DNA from: Candidatus Latescibacterota bacterium
GTDB taxonomy: Bacteria > Latescibacterota > UBA2968 > UBA8231
Direction: 5' to 3'
NCBI GenBank assembly: GCA_022820485.1
Contig: JAJEFJ010000020.1
Location: 1-53,942, forward strand
DNA: 53,942 nt
The first letter of the stretch is position 1, and every line of letters begins with the position of its first letter. The notes beneath the pieces were generated by a model that worked only from the letters and a program-made list of their open reading frames with translations, was not told the DNA's origin and made no database searches. Position numbers and translations under genes: made by a program. Shown one piece after another: positions 16,129 to 24,147 of this stretch.

Positions 16129-17217
16129 ATGACCGACGCCCGCCCGCTGATCCTCGACAGCCACCTTGATCTCTCCTTCTCCGCCCTGCAAATCAACCGC
16201 GACCTAACGCAAAAGGCGACCACCGTGCGCGTCCACGACTCCGTGCAGACTATGGAGGGCTTCGGCTCCTGCACGGTGACCTTCCCCGAGCTGCGCCGCG
16301 GCAAGGTCGGCCTGTTCTGCGGCACAGTGATGTCGCGCCTAGATCCAAACGATCGCTGGACCCGCACCGGCATGTACAGCCAGAGCCAATGCCACGGCGT
16401 CGGTCGCGGACACTTGGCGTACTACCAAGCACTCGAACGCGCGGGTTTGCTCCGCTTCGTCAAAAGCAGCGTGGATTTGGACGAAACCATCGCCGCTTGG
16501 CAAAATCCCGACCCAGTGACCCCTTTCGGCCTAATCCTCGCCATGGAAAGCGCCGATCCCATCTTAGGCCCAGACCAAGTGCCCGAATGGCGCGAGCTCG
16601 GCTTGCGCCTAGTGTCGATCTCGCATTACGGCACCAGCACCTATTCGCACGGCACCGGCACCGAAGGCGGGCTGCTGCCGCCGGCCAAACCCCTGCTCGA
16701 CGCGCTCAAAGCAGCCGGCATCATCATCGACTTGACCCACTTGGCCGACCAAGCCCACTGGGAGCTCTTGGAATTGTACGACGGCCCGGTCTGCGCTTCG
16801 CACCACAACTGCCGCACCTTGGTTCCCGGCCAGCGCCAACTCACCGACGAAATGATCCATTCCATCGCCGAACGCGATGGAGTCATCGGCGCGGCTTTTG
16901 ACGCCTGGATGCTCGATCCGGGCTGGCAGCGCAAAGTCCCCGCCTTTGAACAACTGACCAACGCGACTTTGGAAACCGTCACCGACCACATCGACCACAT
17001 CTGTCAACTTTTGGGCACCTCGCGCCACTGCGGTATTGGCACCGATCTCGACGGCGGCTTCGGCACCGAGCAAGCCCCGCGCGATCTCAACACCATCGCC
17101 GACCTGCAAAAACTCCAGCCCATCCTCGCGCACCGCGGCTACTCGCCAGCAGACATCGCCGGCATCTTCTCCGGCAACTGGATTCGATTCTTCAAGGACG
17201 TATGGAGCCGCTCTTAG
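16129..17217 (+). CDS. M19 membrane-dipeptidase-family hydrolase, copy 2
   Basis: A 362-residue paralog of the preceding gene with the same M19 metal set: His12-x-Asp14 (DSHLD), Glu140 (MESADP), the DLTH histidine, the ASHHNCR histidine and GTDLDGG. Long shared stretches such as AAWQNPD, ESADPIL and LVPGQR.L.DEMI show a tandem duplication, while the regions around residues 30-90 differ, so substrate preference has probably diverged. The frame is open 45 codons further upstream inside copy 1; MTDARPLILD at 16129 is chosen by alignment with copy 1. No signal peptide. It closes the operon; the next gene ilvB has its own promoter. Confidence 0.9.
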   Translation: MTDARPLILDSHLDLSFSALQINRDLTQKATTVRVHDSVQTMEGFGSCTVTFPELRRGKVGLFCGTVMSRLDPNDRWTRTGMYSQSQCHGVGRGHLAYYQALERAGLLRFVKSSVDLDETIAAWQNPDPVTPFGLILAMESADPILGPDQVPEWRELGLRLVSISHYGTSTYSHGTGTEGGLLPPAKPLLDALKAAGIIIDLTHLADQAHWELLELYDGPVCASHHNCRTLVPGQRQLTDEMIHSIAERDGVIGAAFDAWMLDPGWQRKVPAFEQLTNATLETVTDHIDHICQLLGTSRHCGIGTDLDGGFGTEQAPRDLNTIADLQKLQPILAHRGYSPADIAGIFSGNWIRFFKDVWSRS

Positions 17218-17266
17218 AAGCTCTCTGGAAATTCCGCCCCCAAGCAACGCCATCCCACATCGGCGC

Positions 17267-17285
17267 TCATCTGCGTTCATCTGCG
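17267..17285. repeat. Degenerate TCATCTGCG intergenic repeat
   Basis: TCATCTGCG at 17267-17275 and 17277-17285, inside the 242-base gap before ilvB. The minus strand reads GCAGATGAACGCAGATG, a phrase I know as a dispersed intergenic repeat in several unrelated phyla, often mis-called as NADERR-type peptides. Confidence 0.5.
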
Positions 17286-17374
17286 GATACCTTTACCGCC
17301 CTGCAACAGCCTCTGAGCCTAGTTCTACATTCTCTCCTTTTTCGTTACAAATTGTCCAAACTTTTCTCTCCTTC

Positions 17375-17403
17375 TTGTCATTAACGCCATTTTTTCCTAT
17401 ACT
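17375..17403 (+). promoter_or_regulatory. Putative ilvBN promoter
   Basis: TTGTCA (17375-17380), 17-base spacer, TATACT (17398-17403) match the sigma-70 consensus at five of six positions each. The leader to the ilvB ATG would be about 50 bases. I see no leader peptide or attenuator hairpin in it. Confidence 0.7.
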
Positions 17404-17459
17404 TTGCTCAAGTTAATTACATAATATCTCAAACTGTTCATTTATAGGGAGAAATCGAC

Positions 17460-19178
17460 ATGGCGAGAGGAGCCGACAAAGTTATCGAAGCACTCGACCG
17501 CTTTGGCGTCGAGTACGTCTTCGGCCATCCGGGCGGTGCGGCCATGCCCATCTTCGACGCACTGCTCAACTCCGAGCAGATCCGCTTCGTCCTCACCCGG
17601 CACGAGCAAGGTGCGACCCACATGGCCGACGGCTACGCCCGCGCCACCGGCAAGCCCGGCGTCGTCCTCGTAACCTCCGGCCCGGGCGCAACCAACACCA
17701 TTACCGGCCTGCTAACCGCGCTAATGGATTCCGCGCCCATCATCGCCCTCACCGGCCAAACCGTCACCCCTATGCTCGGCAAAGACGCCTTTCAGGAAGC
17801 CGATGTCTTTGGCATCTCCATGCCCGTCGTCAAGCATTCCTATCTGGTCAGGGACCCCAACGACATCCCCCGCGTGATGACCGAGGCATTCCACATCGCC
17901 ACCACCGGCCGGCAGGGGCCAGTGCTCGTCGATTTGCCCAAGGACGTCACCCAAGGCGACCCCTTCCCCGAATGCACCACCGACTTTCCTGAGAAGGTGT
18001 ACCTACCTGGTTACACCTGGCAGACCAAGCCCGCGCCCGAACTTCTCGAAGCCGCCGCCACCCTCCTGCGCCGCAGCAAGCGCCCCTTGCTCTACTTAGG
18101 CGGCGGTTGCATCGCCTCGGGTGGCCACGAGGCGGCCAAGGCCTTTGCCGAAAAGACGCGGATGCCAGTGACCAACACCCTGCTCGGCAAGGGGGCGTTT
18201 CCCGAGCAACACGCGCTTTCGGTGGGAATGCTCGGCATGCACGGCACGGCCTACGCCAACAAAGCCGTCGTCGGCTGCGACCTGATTATGTCGGTGGGCG
18301 GACGCTGGGACGACCGGATCACCGGCAAGCTCGCCGAATTCTGCCCGGACGCGAAAAAGATCCACATCGACATCGACCCCGCCGAATACGGCAAAGTGGT
18401 CATGCCCGACGTTTTTATCGAAGGGGATGCGCGCCAAGTGCTCGAAGAGCTAATCAACTACATCGAGCCGTTGGACACGGCAGCTTGGCTGGCCCAAATC
18501 GACGACTGGAAGGCGAAATACCCGCTCAAATACGGCAAACGCGGCGGTCTCAAAATGCAGGCCGTTATCGACCGCCTGTACGAGCTGACCGCTGGTCGCG
18601 CCGTGGTGACCACCGACGTCGGCCAGCACCAGATGTGGGCGGCTCAGTTTTACAAGACAGCGCACCACCGCCAGTGGCTTTCCTCCGGTGGCGCTGGCAC
18701 CATGGGTTTTGGTTTTCCCGCGGCCGTCGGTGCTCAGTTTGGTCGCCCCGAAGAGACCGTGATTGCCATCTGCGGCGACGGCGGCTTCCAGATGACCCTG
18801 TGCGAACTGGCCACCGCCGTCGTCCATCGGCTGCCGATTAAAATCGTAGTCCTCGACAACAAGTACCTAGGAATGGTCCGCCAGTGGCAGAATCTGTTTT
18901 TCGACAATCGCCTCTCCGGCGTCGATCTAGAAGGCAACCCCGACTTCGTCAAGCTGGCCGAATCCTACGGGGCCAAGGGCTTCCGCATCCGGCGCACCGC
19001 CGATATTGACAAAGTCCTCAAGCAAGCCCTCGACCACGACGAAGGCCCCTGCGTCATCCACGCCGAGTGCGAAAAAGAAGACAACGTCTTCCCGATGATT
19101 CCCGCTGGAGCTGCGCTCACCGATATGCTGATCGAGGCTCCCAAGCAGAAACTGGCCCAACCCAAAGGAAGCACCTAA
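17460..19178 (+). CDS. ilvB: Acetolactate synthase large subunit
   Basis: The 572-residue catalytic subunit of acetohydroxyacid synthase, a thiamine-diphosphate and FAD enzyme that starts branched-chain amino acid synthesis. The catalytic Glu49 lies in [22 protein letters not shown] follows near 78-84, and the ThDP motif begins GDGGFQMT near 440 and ends at [13 protein letters not shown]. The length is normal. AGGGAG precedes the ATG by eight bases and a strong promoter lies upstream. The small subunit starts inside its stop codon (TAATG), so the two are translationally coupled. Confidence 0.96.
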   Translation: MARGADKVIEALDRFGVEYVFGHPGGAAMPIFDALLNSEQIRFVLTRHEQGATHMADGYARATGKPGVVLVTSGPGATNTITGLLTALMDSAPIIALTGQTVTPMLGKDAFQEADVFGISMPVVKHSYLVRDPNDIPRVMTEAFHIATTGRQGPVLVDLPKDVTQGDPFPECTTDFPEKVYLPGYTWQTKPAPELLEAAATLLRRSKRPLLYLGGGCIASGGHEAAKAFAEKTRMPVTNTLLGKGAFPEQHALSVGMLGMHGTAYANKAVVGCDLIMSVGGRWDDRITGKLAEFCPDAKKIHIDIDPAEYGKVVMPDVFIEGDARQVLEELINYIEPLDTAAWLAQIDDWKAKYPLKYGKRGGLKMQAVIDRLYELTAGRAVVTTDVGQHQMWAAQFYKTAHHRQWLSSGGAGTMGFGFPAAVGAQFGRPEETVIAICGDGGFQMTLCELATAVVHRLPIKIVVLDNKYLGMVRQWQNLFFDNRLSGVDLEGNPDFVKLAESYGAKGFRIRRTADIDKVLKQALDHDEGPCVIHAECEKEDNVFPMIPAGAALTDMLIEAPKQKLAQPKGST

Positions 19179-19756
19179 TGACTACAACTGCCATTGACTT
19201 TGCCGCCGCCGACCTCAACGCCCGCCAAGAGGCGGTGGACGCGCCACAACTCAGGCTGACCGAACCCCAGCAGAAGACCACCATCGGCCTGCTAGTCAAC
19301 GACCGCCCCGGCGTCCTAGTGAGAATCGCCCAGTGTTTTGCCCGTCGGGCCTACAACATCGAAAACCTAGTCGTCTCGCCGGCTCACATCCCCCAGTGCT
19401 CGCGCATGACCATCACCACCATTGGCCCGGCGGCCGAGTTGCATCAGATCATCTTGCAACTCAACAAGTTAGTCGATGTCATCCACGCCAAAGACCACTC
19501 GGCCGACGATGCCATCACCCGCGAGTTAGCGCTCTTCAAGGTCGGCTGCTCGGTCGAAGAGCGCACCGAGGTCTTGCAGATTACCGAGGTTTTTCGCGGC
19601 AAGACGGTCGATATATCAGAGGCCACCATCACCATCGAGGCCACTGGCACCACCGAGAAGATGGACGCCCTCGAATCGCTGTTGAGCAAATTCGACCTCA
19701 AGGAGATGGTGCGCACTGGCAAGGTGGTCATGGCTCGCGGCAATAAGCCGACCTAA
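19178..19756 (+). CDS. ilvN: Acetolactate synthase small regulatory subunit
   Basis: A 192-residue regulatory subunit of acetohydroxyacid synthase, which confers valine feedback inhibition. The ACT domain starts at about residue 33 (TTIGLLVNDRPGVLVRIAQCF), followed by the NIENLVVSP and MTITTIG strands and a second ACT-like half near 120-185. Compared with most IlvN/IlvH proteins it carries about 30 extra N-terminal residues. The start at 19178 is set by the TAATG overlap with ilvB; a later start is less likely because no ATG lies between. It is followed directly by a strong terminator. Confidence 0.95.
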   Translation: MTTTAIDFAAADLNARQEAVDAPQLRLTEPQQKTTIGLLVNDRPGVLVRIAQCFARRAYNIENLVVSPAHIPQCSRMTITTIGPAAELHQIILQLNKLVDVIHAKDHSADDAITRELALFKVGCSVEERTEVLQITEVFRGKTVDISEATITIEATGTTEKMDALESLLSKFDLKEMVRTGKVVMARGNKPT

Positions 19757-19795
19757 AAAAAGGGGGACGAGCATTGCCTGCCCGTCCCCCTTTTT
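19757..19795. terminator. Bidirectional intrinsic terminator
   Basis: A perfect 13-base-pair stem (A5G5ACG at 19757-19769 with CGTC5T5 at 19783-19795) around a 13-base loop, starting right after the ilvN stop. Its A-tract and T-tract allow it to end both ilvBN and the convergent TonB-receptor transcript. Confidence 0.92.
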
Positions 19796-19812
19796 GCCTT
19801 CTGTATCCTTCC

Positions 19813-22692
19813 TTAAAAAGCCACGCCCAACTGCCCAAAGACCAAGCGACCGATCTCCGGTGCGCCGATAAAGGTCCGGTGCTTGGTGTCGAGCGCGTTG
19901 GAAACATCCACCCCGAGCCGCAGGTTGTCTCCGAACGGCAGCAGATAACTGGCGTTCACATCGAGCAGCGAGTGCGCTTCTACATCGCCGACGAACACCC
20001 CCGATTCCTGGCGAAACGCTCCCATGTAGCGCCACTGCGCCCCCAAGGTTAATTGCGGTTGGTCGAAGGTGTACGACGTGCCCACCTTGAATTTGTTACC
20101 CGGCGCGTTGAGCGCGATGTCGGCGATGCCATCGACGTTCTCAAATAAGGTCTGATCGACATAAGAGTAGTTGCCCGTCAACGCCCACTGGTCGCTGGGG
20201 AAATAGGCCAAGCTCACGTCCAAGCCATTCAAGGTAATCTCGCCGAAGTTGCGATAGGTCAACGTCACCGCTGTCGGCTCAAAGGCTTGTTCCGGCGTAA
20301 CCGTGCCAAATGGTATGCTCGCGGCTCCGCCAGCAAACAAAGTGACAATTTCGTCCACCGGCGAGCCATTGCCGTTGCCCGATAAGGTGCCCGGGACCTG
20401 CATATTGTCGAGCGGGGCGACCGCCGCGGCCAACTCGGCATTTTCGGCCAGCACCGCGCCAACGCTGGTGCCCAGCGCCGCCCCAAGGCTAGCCGGATCG
20501 AGGAAGACATTGGGCGTCTGCACCTGAATCGGCGAGACAAAATCCTTGATCCGCGTGTGATACAAGTCGGCCACCACCACCAGCTTCGCGCCGACCACCC
20601 CCTTGTAGCCAAATTCATAAGTTTCGGTGGTAGTAGAGCGAGTCAGGGGCACATCGAAAACATCGGCGACCGGATCAAAGGGAGCCGAATCGCCAGCCGC
20701 TACCTTCTCGAGGTTGAGCATGAGCAGGGCGTTGTCCAACCCCGTCAGTTGTGCGGGCACCAGCGCATCTAACCCGCCCAATAGCTGCTGGGCGGCCACC
20801 TCTGCCGCTGCTCGGTCTAGCTCTTGCAATATCCCTATCTGAGTTGTCGCCAGCCCCATAAAAAGCTCTGTATCGAGTGCGCTCAACACCCCGCTGCGCC
20901 CTAGCCCCCACATCACATTGGTAAAAATCGGATCCCCCAAATCGATGAAGTCGGCCGGCTCCATCCCCGCCACCGGCGCAAAAGACGAGCGGAACTGCGG
21001 TCGGCCATTGCCCGAGCGGGCGAAGGTCCAGCCGCTAGCAAAGCCCTCGCGGTAGGTCCCCTGCGCCCGGATATCTATCGCCGGCGCAAAGCCCAGCACC
21101 GGCGCAAACGCCGCGCCAATGCCGAACGGATCTTGGGCCGAGCGGATGTCCAAATAGAGGTTATTGCTCGATGGGGTCGCAAAAGCGCGGTTGTACGTCA
21201 GCCGCACAATCTGGGTCTCCTGTGGCTTGAAAACCAGCCCGGCGCGCGGCGAGATTTCGCCTTCGGGAATGCGATTGTGGTCGTCGTAGCGCAGGGCCAC
21301 TACTAAATCGAGCACTTCGCTCAGCGCTGTCTCGCTCTGCATATAGACTCCGAACTCGTCGATCGAATCTTGGTCTTCATTGCCGCCGTTGATGGTCTCC
21401 TCGGTATCGGGCCGCGTCAGCAGCACATCAACGCCGTAGGTAAAGCGCTGCCTACTCCCCAAGGCCGTCGAGTGCTGGAGCTGAAACGCGGTCAGCTTGG
21501 AGTTATCGACGATGGGATTGCCATCGCGCAGCAAAAAGGTGTCGCCGGCATTGCTCCCATTCTGAAAAACTTGGGCGAACCAATTCTTGTACAGCAGGCG
21601 CAACTGGACGTAGTTATACGCCCAGTCTTGGGCTTGGCCGGCCCCTAAGCCGGTCAACTCGATCTGGTCAGCTTTGTTGTATCCGGCGGCCAAAATGGCC
21701 GTCAAGTCGTCCGAAGCCTTGTAATCCAAGCGGGCTTCGGCACTCTGGCGTTCAATGTCAAAACTGCGCGGTTGGATGTCTGGATTGGCCGCTCTAGCCC
21801 GCCCCTCCTCTGGGTCTTCGTATTCCCAGTCCATTCCCGTATAGTACTGGGCCGAGACCTTGTAGCCGAGGCGATCGCCGGCAGCCCCGGCGTGGCGCAT
21901 ACCGACCTTGCGCACACTCCGCTCGCCTAAGCCCAAGTTGACATTGGTCCCCGCCGAGTTGAACGGCGAGCGGGTGATGATGTGCATCACGCCACTGGCG
22001 CTATTCGGCCCGTAGAGTGCCGACCCCGGCCCCAACACCACCTCGATGCGCTCGATGTCGTCGTTGGTCACCGGAATGAAGTTGTACGCATTCAACCGCA
22101 GCGAGGGAACGCGGGCGATGCGATTGTCGGTCAGCGTCAGCAGGGCACCCGAAAACACATTGTTAAAGCCCCGCACCACCACATTGCTCTGCGCCAAACC
22201 AGTCTGAGAAAAATCCACCCCCGGCAGGTCGCGGATGTGTTCGGCCACGCTGAGCGCCGGCCGATTGCGGATTTCCGCGGCTTCAACTATCGCCACCGAG
22301 GCCGGGGCTTCGAGGACTTTTTCCTGCCGCCGCGAAGCCGAAACTACGTTCTGGTCGAGGAAGATGATCCCCGTCTCCAGCGTCAGCATCAGTTCCTGCT
22401 CGCCAGCTACGATGCCAACCCCTTCTCGCATTAGGGTCCGATAGCCGATGTGCGTAACGCTGAGCTGATACTCGCCGACCGGTAGCCTTTCCAAGAGAAA
22501 GCGACCATCTTCGTCGGTAGCCGTGCCGGTTTTGCCGCCGGCCAGCAGGTCGCCGACGAGGACGACGTTAGCACCCGGGATGGTTTCACCCTCCGGCCCC
22601 ATCACGATGCCGGAAAGCGTTCCTTCTGCGCCGAAGGCGACGCCCACGCCCGCCCACAGCACCAGAGCATATAAAAGCAACTTGTACTTCAT
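19813..22692 (-). CDS. TonB-dependent outer-membrane receptor
   Basis: A 959-residue TonB-dependent receptor. A signal peptide (about 1-21) is followed by a carboxypeptidase-regulatory-like beta domain (about 23-112, with GTATDEDGRFLLERLPVGEY), a plug domain (about 125-240, with VVRGFNN, IERIEVVLGPGSALYGPNS and the GVMHIITR end), and a 22-strand-type barrel to the terminal Phe. This layout is typical of FCB-group bacteria and serves active uptake of large substrates driven by TonB. Residues about 520-760 form long extracellular loops with low complexity. AAGGAG lies seven bases before the ATG. No SusD gene is adjacent, so it is not a standard polysaccharide-utilisation pair. Substrate unknown. 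Confidence 0.95.
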   Translation of the reverse strand: MKYKLLLYALVLWAGVGVAFGAEGTLSGIVMGPEGETIPGANVVLVGDLLAGGKTGTATDEDGRFLLERLPVGEYQLSVTHIGYRTLMREGVGIVAGEQELMLTLETGIIFLDQNVVSASRRQEKVLEAPASVAIVEAAEIRNRPALSVAEHIRDLPGVDFSQTGLAQSNVVVRGFNNVFSGALLTLTDNRIARVPSLRLNAYNFIPVTNDDIERIEVVLGPGSALYGPNSASGVMHIITRSPFNSAGTNVNLGLGERSVRKVGMRHAGAAGDRLGYKVSAQYYTGMDWEYEDPEEGRARAANPDIQPRSFDIERQSAEARLDYKASDDLTAILAAGYNKADQIELTGLGAGQAQDWAYNYVQLRLLYKNWFAQVFQNGSNAGDTFLLRDGNPIVDNSKLTAFQLQHSTALGSRQRFTYGVDVLLTRPDTEETINGGNEDQDSIDEFGVYMQSETALSEVLDLVVALRYDDHNRIPEGEISPRAGLVFKPQETQIVRLTYNRAFATPSSNNLYLDIRSAQDPFGIGAAFAPVLGFAPAIDIRAQGTYREGFASGWTFARSGNGRPQFRSSFAPVAGMEPADFIDLGDPIFTNVMWGLGRSGVLSALDTELFMGLATTQIGILQELDRAAAEVAAQQLLGGLDALVPAQLTGLDNALLMLNLEKVAAGDSAPFDPVADVFDVPLTRSTTTETYEFGYKGVVGAKLVVVADLYHTRIKDFVSPIQVQTPNVFLDPASLGAALGTSVGAVLAENAELAAAVAPLDNMQVPGTLSGNGNGSPVDEIVTLFAGGAASIPFGTVTPEQAFEPTAVTLTYRNFGEITLNGLDVSLAYFPSDQWALTGNYSYVDQTLFENVDGIADIALNAPGNKFKVGTSYTFDQPQLTLGAQWRYMGAFRQESGVFVGDVEAHSLLDVNASYLLPFGDNLRLGVDVSNALDTKHRTFIGAPEIGRLVFGQLGVAF

Positions 22693-22882
22693 GGCTAGCT
22701 CCTTATTTTGGGCCCCAATTTACCCCAAGCGCCCGATCCCACCGCTGCACTACCCAATAAGTAACCTCGTAGCGCGTTGCCGCGCAAAGGCAAATTATTT
22801 CTTTGGGAATTTCGTCGCCTAGCGATAGCGCGTTCTATCTTTCCTGCCCATCCCTTCTCCGCTACAGAACTCGCCCGCTCTA

Positions 22883-22912
22883 TTGATTTTCCGCGCCTCC
22901 ATTGCGTATTTT
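22883..22912 (+). promoter_or_regulatory. Putative promoter of the oxidoreductase gene
   Basis: TTGATT (22883-22888), 18-base spacer, TATTTT (22907-22912), 39 bases before the chosen ATG, in the 259-base divergent gap (22693-22951). No other gene or structure was found in that gap. Confidence 0.4.
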
Positions 22913-22951
22913 CCCAACCCTAATTCACCTATGTCATTGGAGACTTATTTC

Positions 22952-23971
22952 ATGTCAGACAAACTCAAGCTCGCCTTTGTTGGCTGCGGTGCCATCGCTC
23001 GCTTTCACCTCGACGGCATCAAGGGCCACGCTCCCCGCATCGACGTCACCACGTTAGTCGATCTCGACAAATCCAAATCCCAAGCCTACGCCGCTGAAAC
23101 CGGCGGGCAGGCGTTTACCTCGCTCGACGAAGCGCTCGCAAAAGGCGACTTCGACGCCGTCGATATCATGCTGCCCCACGACCTGCACGAGCCCATCGCC
23201 CTCCAGTGCTTTGCCGCTGGCAAGCACGTGCTCTTGGAAAAGCCCATGGCCCCCACCCTCGACGCCTGCGACCGCATTCTCGCCGCGGCCAGCGCGGCCC
23301 CGGGCGTCTTCATGGTCGCGGAAAACAGCCAGTACTGGCCCGAAATCGTCGAGGCCCAAAAGCACCTTGCAGCCGGAGCCATCGGCGAGATCATCACCGC
23401 CCGCGCGGCCTTTGTCTATCCTTTCGACGACTACTGGTTCAAAGAAGAGCGGCCCTGGCGCTACGAAAAGGGCCGCACCGGCGGCGGCATCGCCATCGAC
23501 GGCGGCTCGCACTGGATCCGGCCCTTGCGCATGTGGATGGGCGAAATCAAAGAGGTGGTCGGCGTGCTGGGAAACCCGCTCGCGCAGATGGAGGGCGAGT
23601 CCCTCGCCCGCGCGCTCTTCCGCTTTGACTCGGGCAAGACCGCCATCTTCGACGCCATGATGATCGACACAGTCTTTGCCCCGGACCCTTGGTGGCGGAT
23701 TACCGGCACCAAGGGCGAACTGACCATCAACGCCGGTCTCGACGGTGCCGAACTCTATCTGTGGGACGCAGACCATCCAGAAGGCAAGCAGCTCTTTGCG
23801 AGCCCAGGTTACACCGAATCCTTTGGACCGGAGCTAGCCGATTTTGCCGCTGCCGTCCTCGACGGCAAGGCCCCGGACGCGCCGCCGGAACACTCCCTCG
23901 GCGAACTGCGCACGGCCCTAGCCCTCTATCGCTCGGCCACCAGCCAGCGGTGGGAAAAGGTGTGGGCGTAA
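22952..23971 (+). CDS. Gfo/Idh/MocA-family NAD(P)-dependent oxidoreductase
   Basis: A 339-residue Gfo/Idh/MocA dehydrogenase. The Rossmann motif FVGCGAIARFH is at 9-19, the family EKP motif at 96-98 (LLEKPMA) and the catalytic DGGSHW with Asp183 and His187 at 183-188. These enzymes oxidise or reduce sugar, inositol or related hydroxyl groups with NAD(P). Two upstream ATGs in the same frame add 23 or 7 residues; MSDKLKLAF at 22952 is preferred because GGAG lies nine bases before it and the Rossmann strand then starts normally. It is divergent from the TonB receptor, and the pair may share control, which would fit uptake and processing of a sugar-like compound; that link is inference. Confidence 0.9.
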   Translation: MSDKLKLAFVGCGAIARFHLDGIKGHAPRIDVTTLVDLDKSKSQAYAAETGGQAFTSLDEALAKGDFDAVDIMLPHDLHEPIALQCFAAGKHVLLEKPMAPTLDACDRILAAASAAPGVFMVAENSQYWPEIVEAQKHLAAGAIGEIITARAAFVYPFDDYWFKEERPWRYEKGRTGGGIAIDGGSHWIRPLRMWMGEIKEVVGVLGNPLAQMEGESLARALFRFDSGKTAIFDAMMIDTVFAPDPWWRITGTKGELTINAGLDGAELYLWDADHPEGKQLFASPGYTESFGPELADFAAAVLDGKAPDAPPEHSLGELRTALALYRSATSQRWEKVWA

Positions 23972-23974
23972 TGC

Positions 23975-24003
23975 TTGCACGAACCTCTCCTTTGGGATAT
24001 ATT
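23975..24003 (+). promoter_or_regulatory. Putative ppdK promoter
   Basis: TTGCAC (23975-23980), 17-base spacer, TATATT (23998-24003). This leaves a 5' leader near 138 bases before the ppdK ATG, with a short TTTCAGCCC direct repeat but no clear riboswitch fold. Confidence 0.6.
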
Positions 24004-24147
24004 CAGCCCTTTCAGCCCTGTGAGGCCATTCCTCGAAGCACCGAGCATGTTCCACCTCAATTCGCCCCCTTTTCAAACTCAGCGGCAAAGGCTGTCAAGG
24101 CCGAGATGCCCTCTCAATTCAAAACGCATTAATAGAACAGGAAAGCA

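Noticed and set aside
14991..17217. Dipeptide epimerase pathway (enolase plus M19) for peptidoglycan recycling
   Set aside because: The adjacent enolase has the His/Asp site of mandelate racemase and not the two-lysine site of dipeptide epimerases.
17404..17459. Possible attenuator or riboswitch in the ilvB leader
   Set aside because: The leader is only about 55 bases, has no branched-chain-codon-rich leader peptide and no paired terminator/antiterminator stems.
24004..24147. Riboswitch in the long ppdK leader
   Set aside because: Only a short direct repeat (TTTCAGCCC) is seen; no conserved aptamer elements or terminator stem were recognised.
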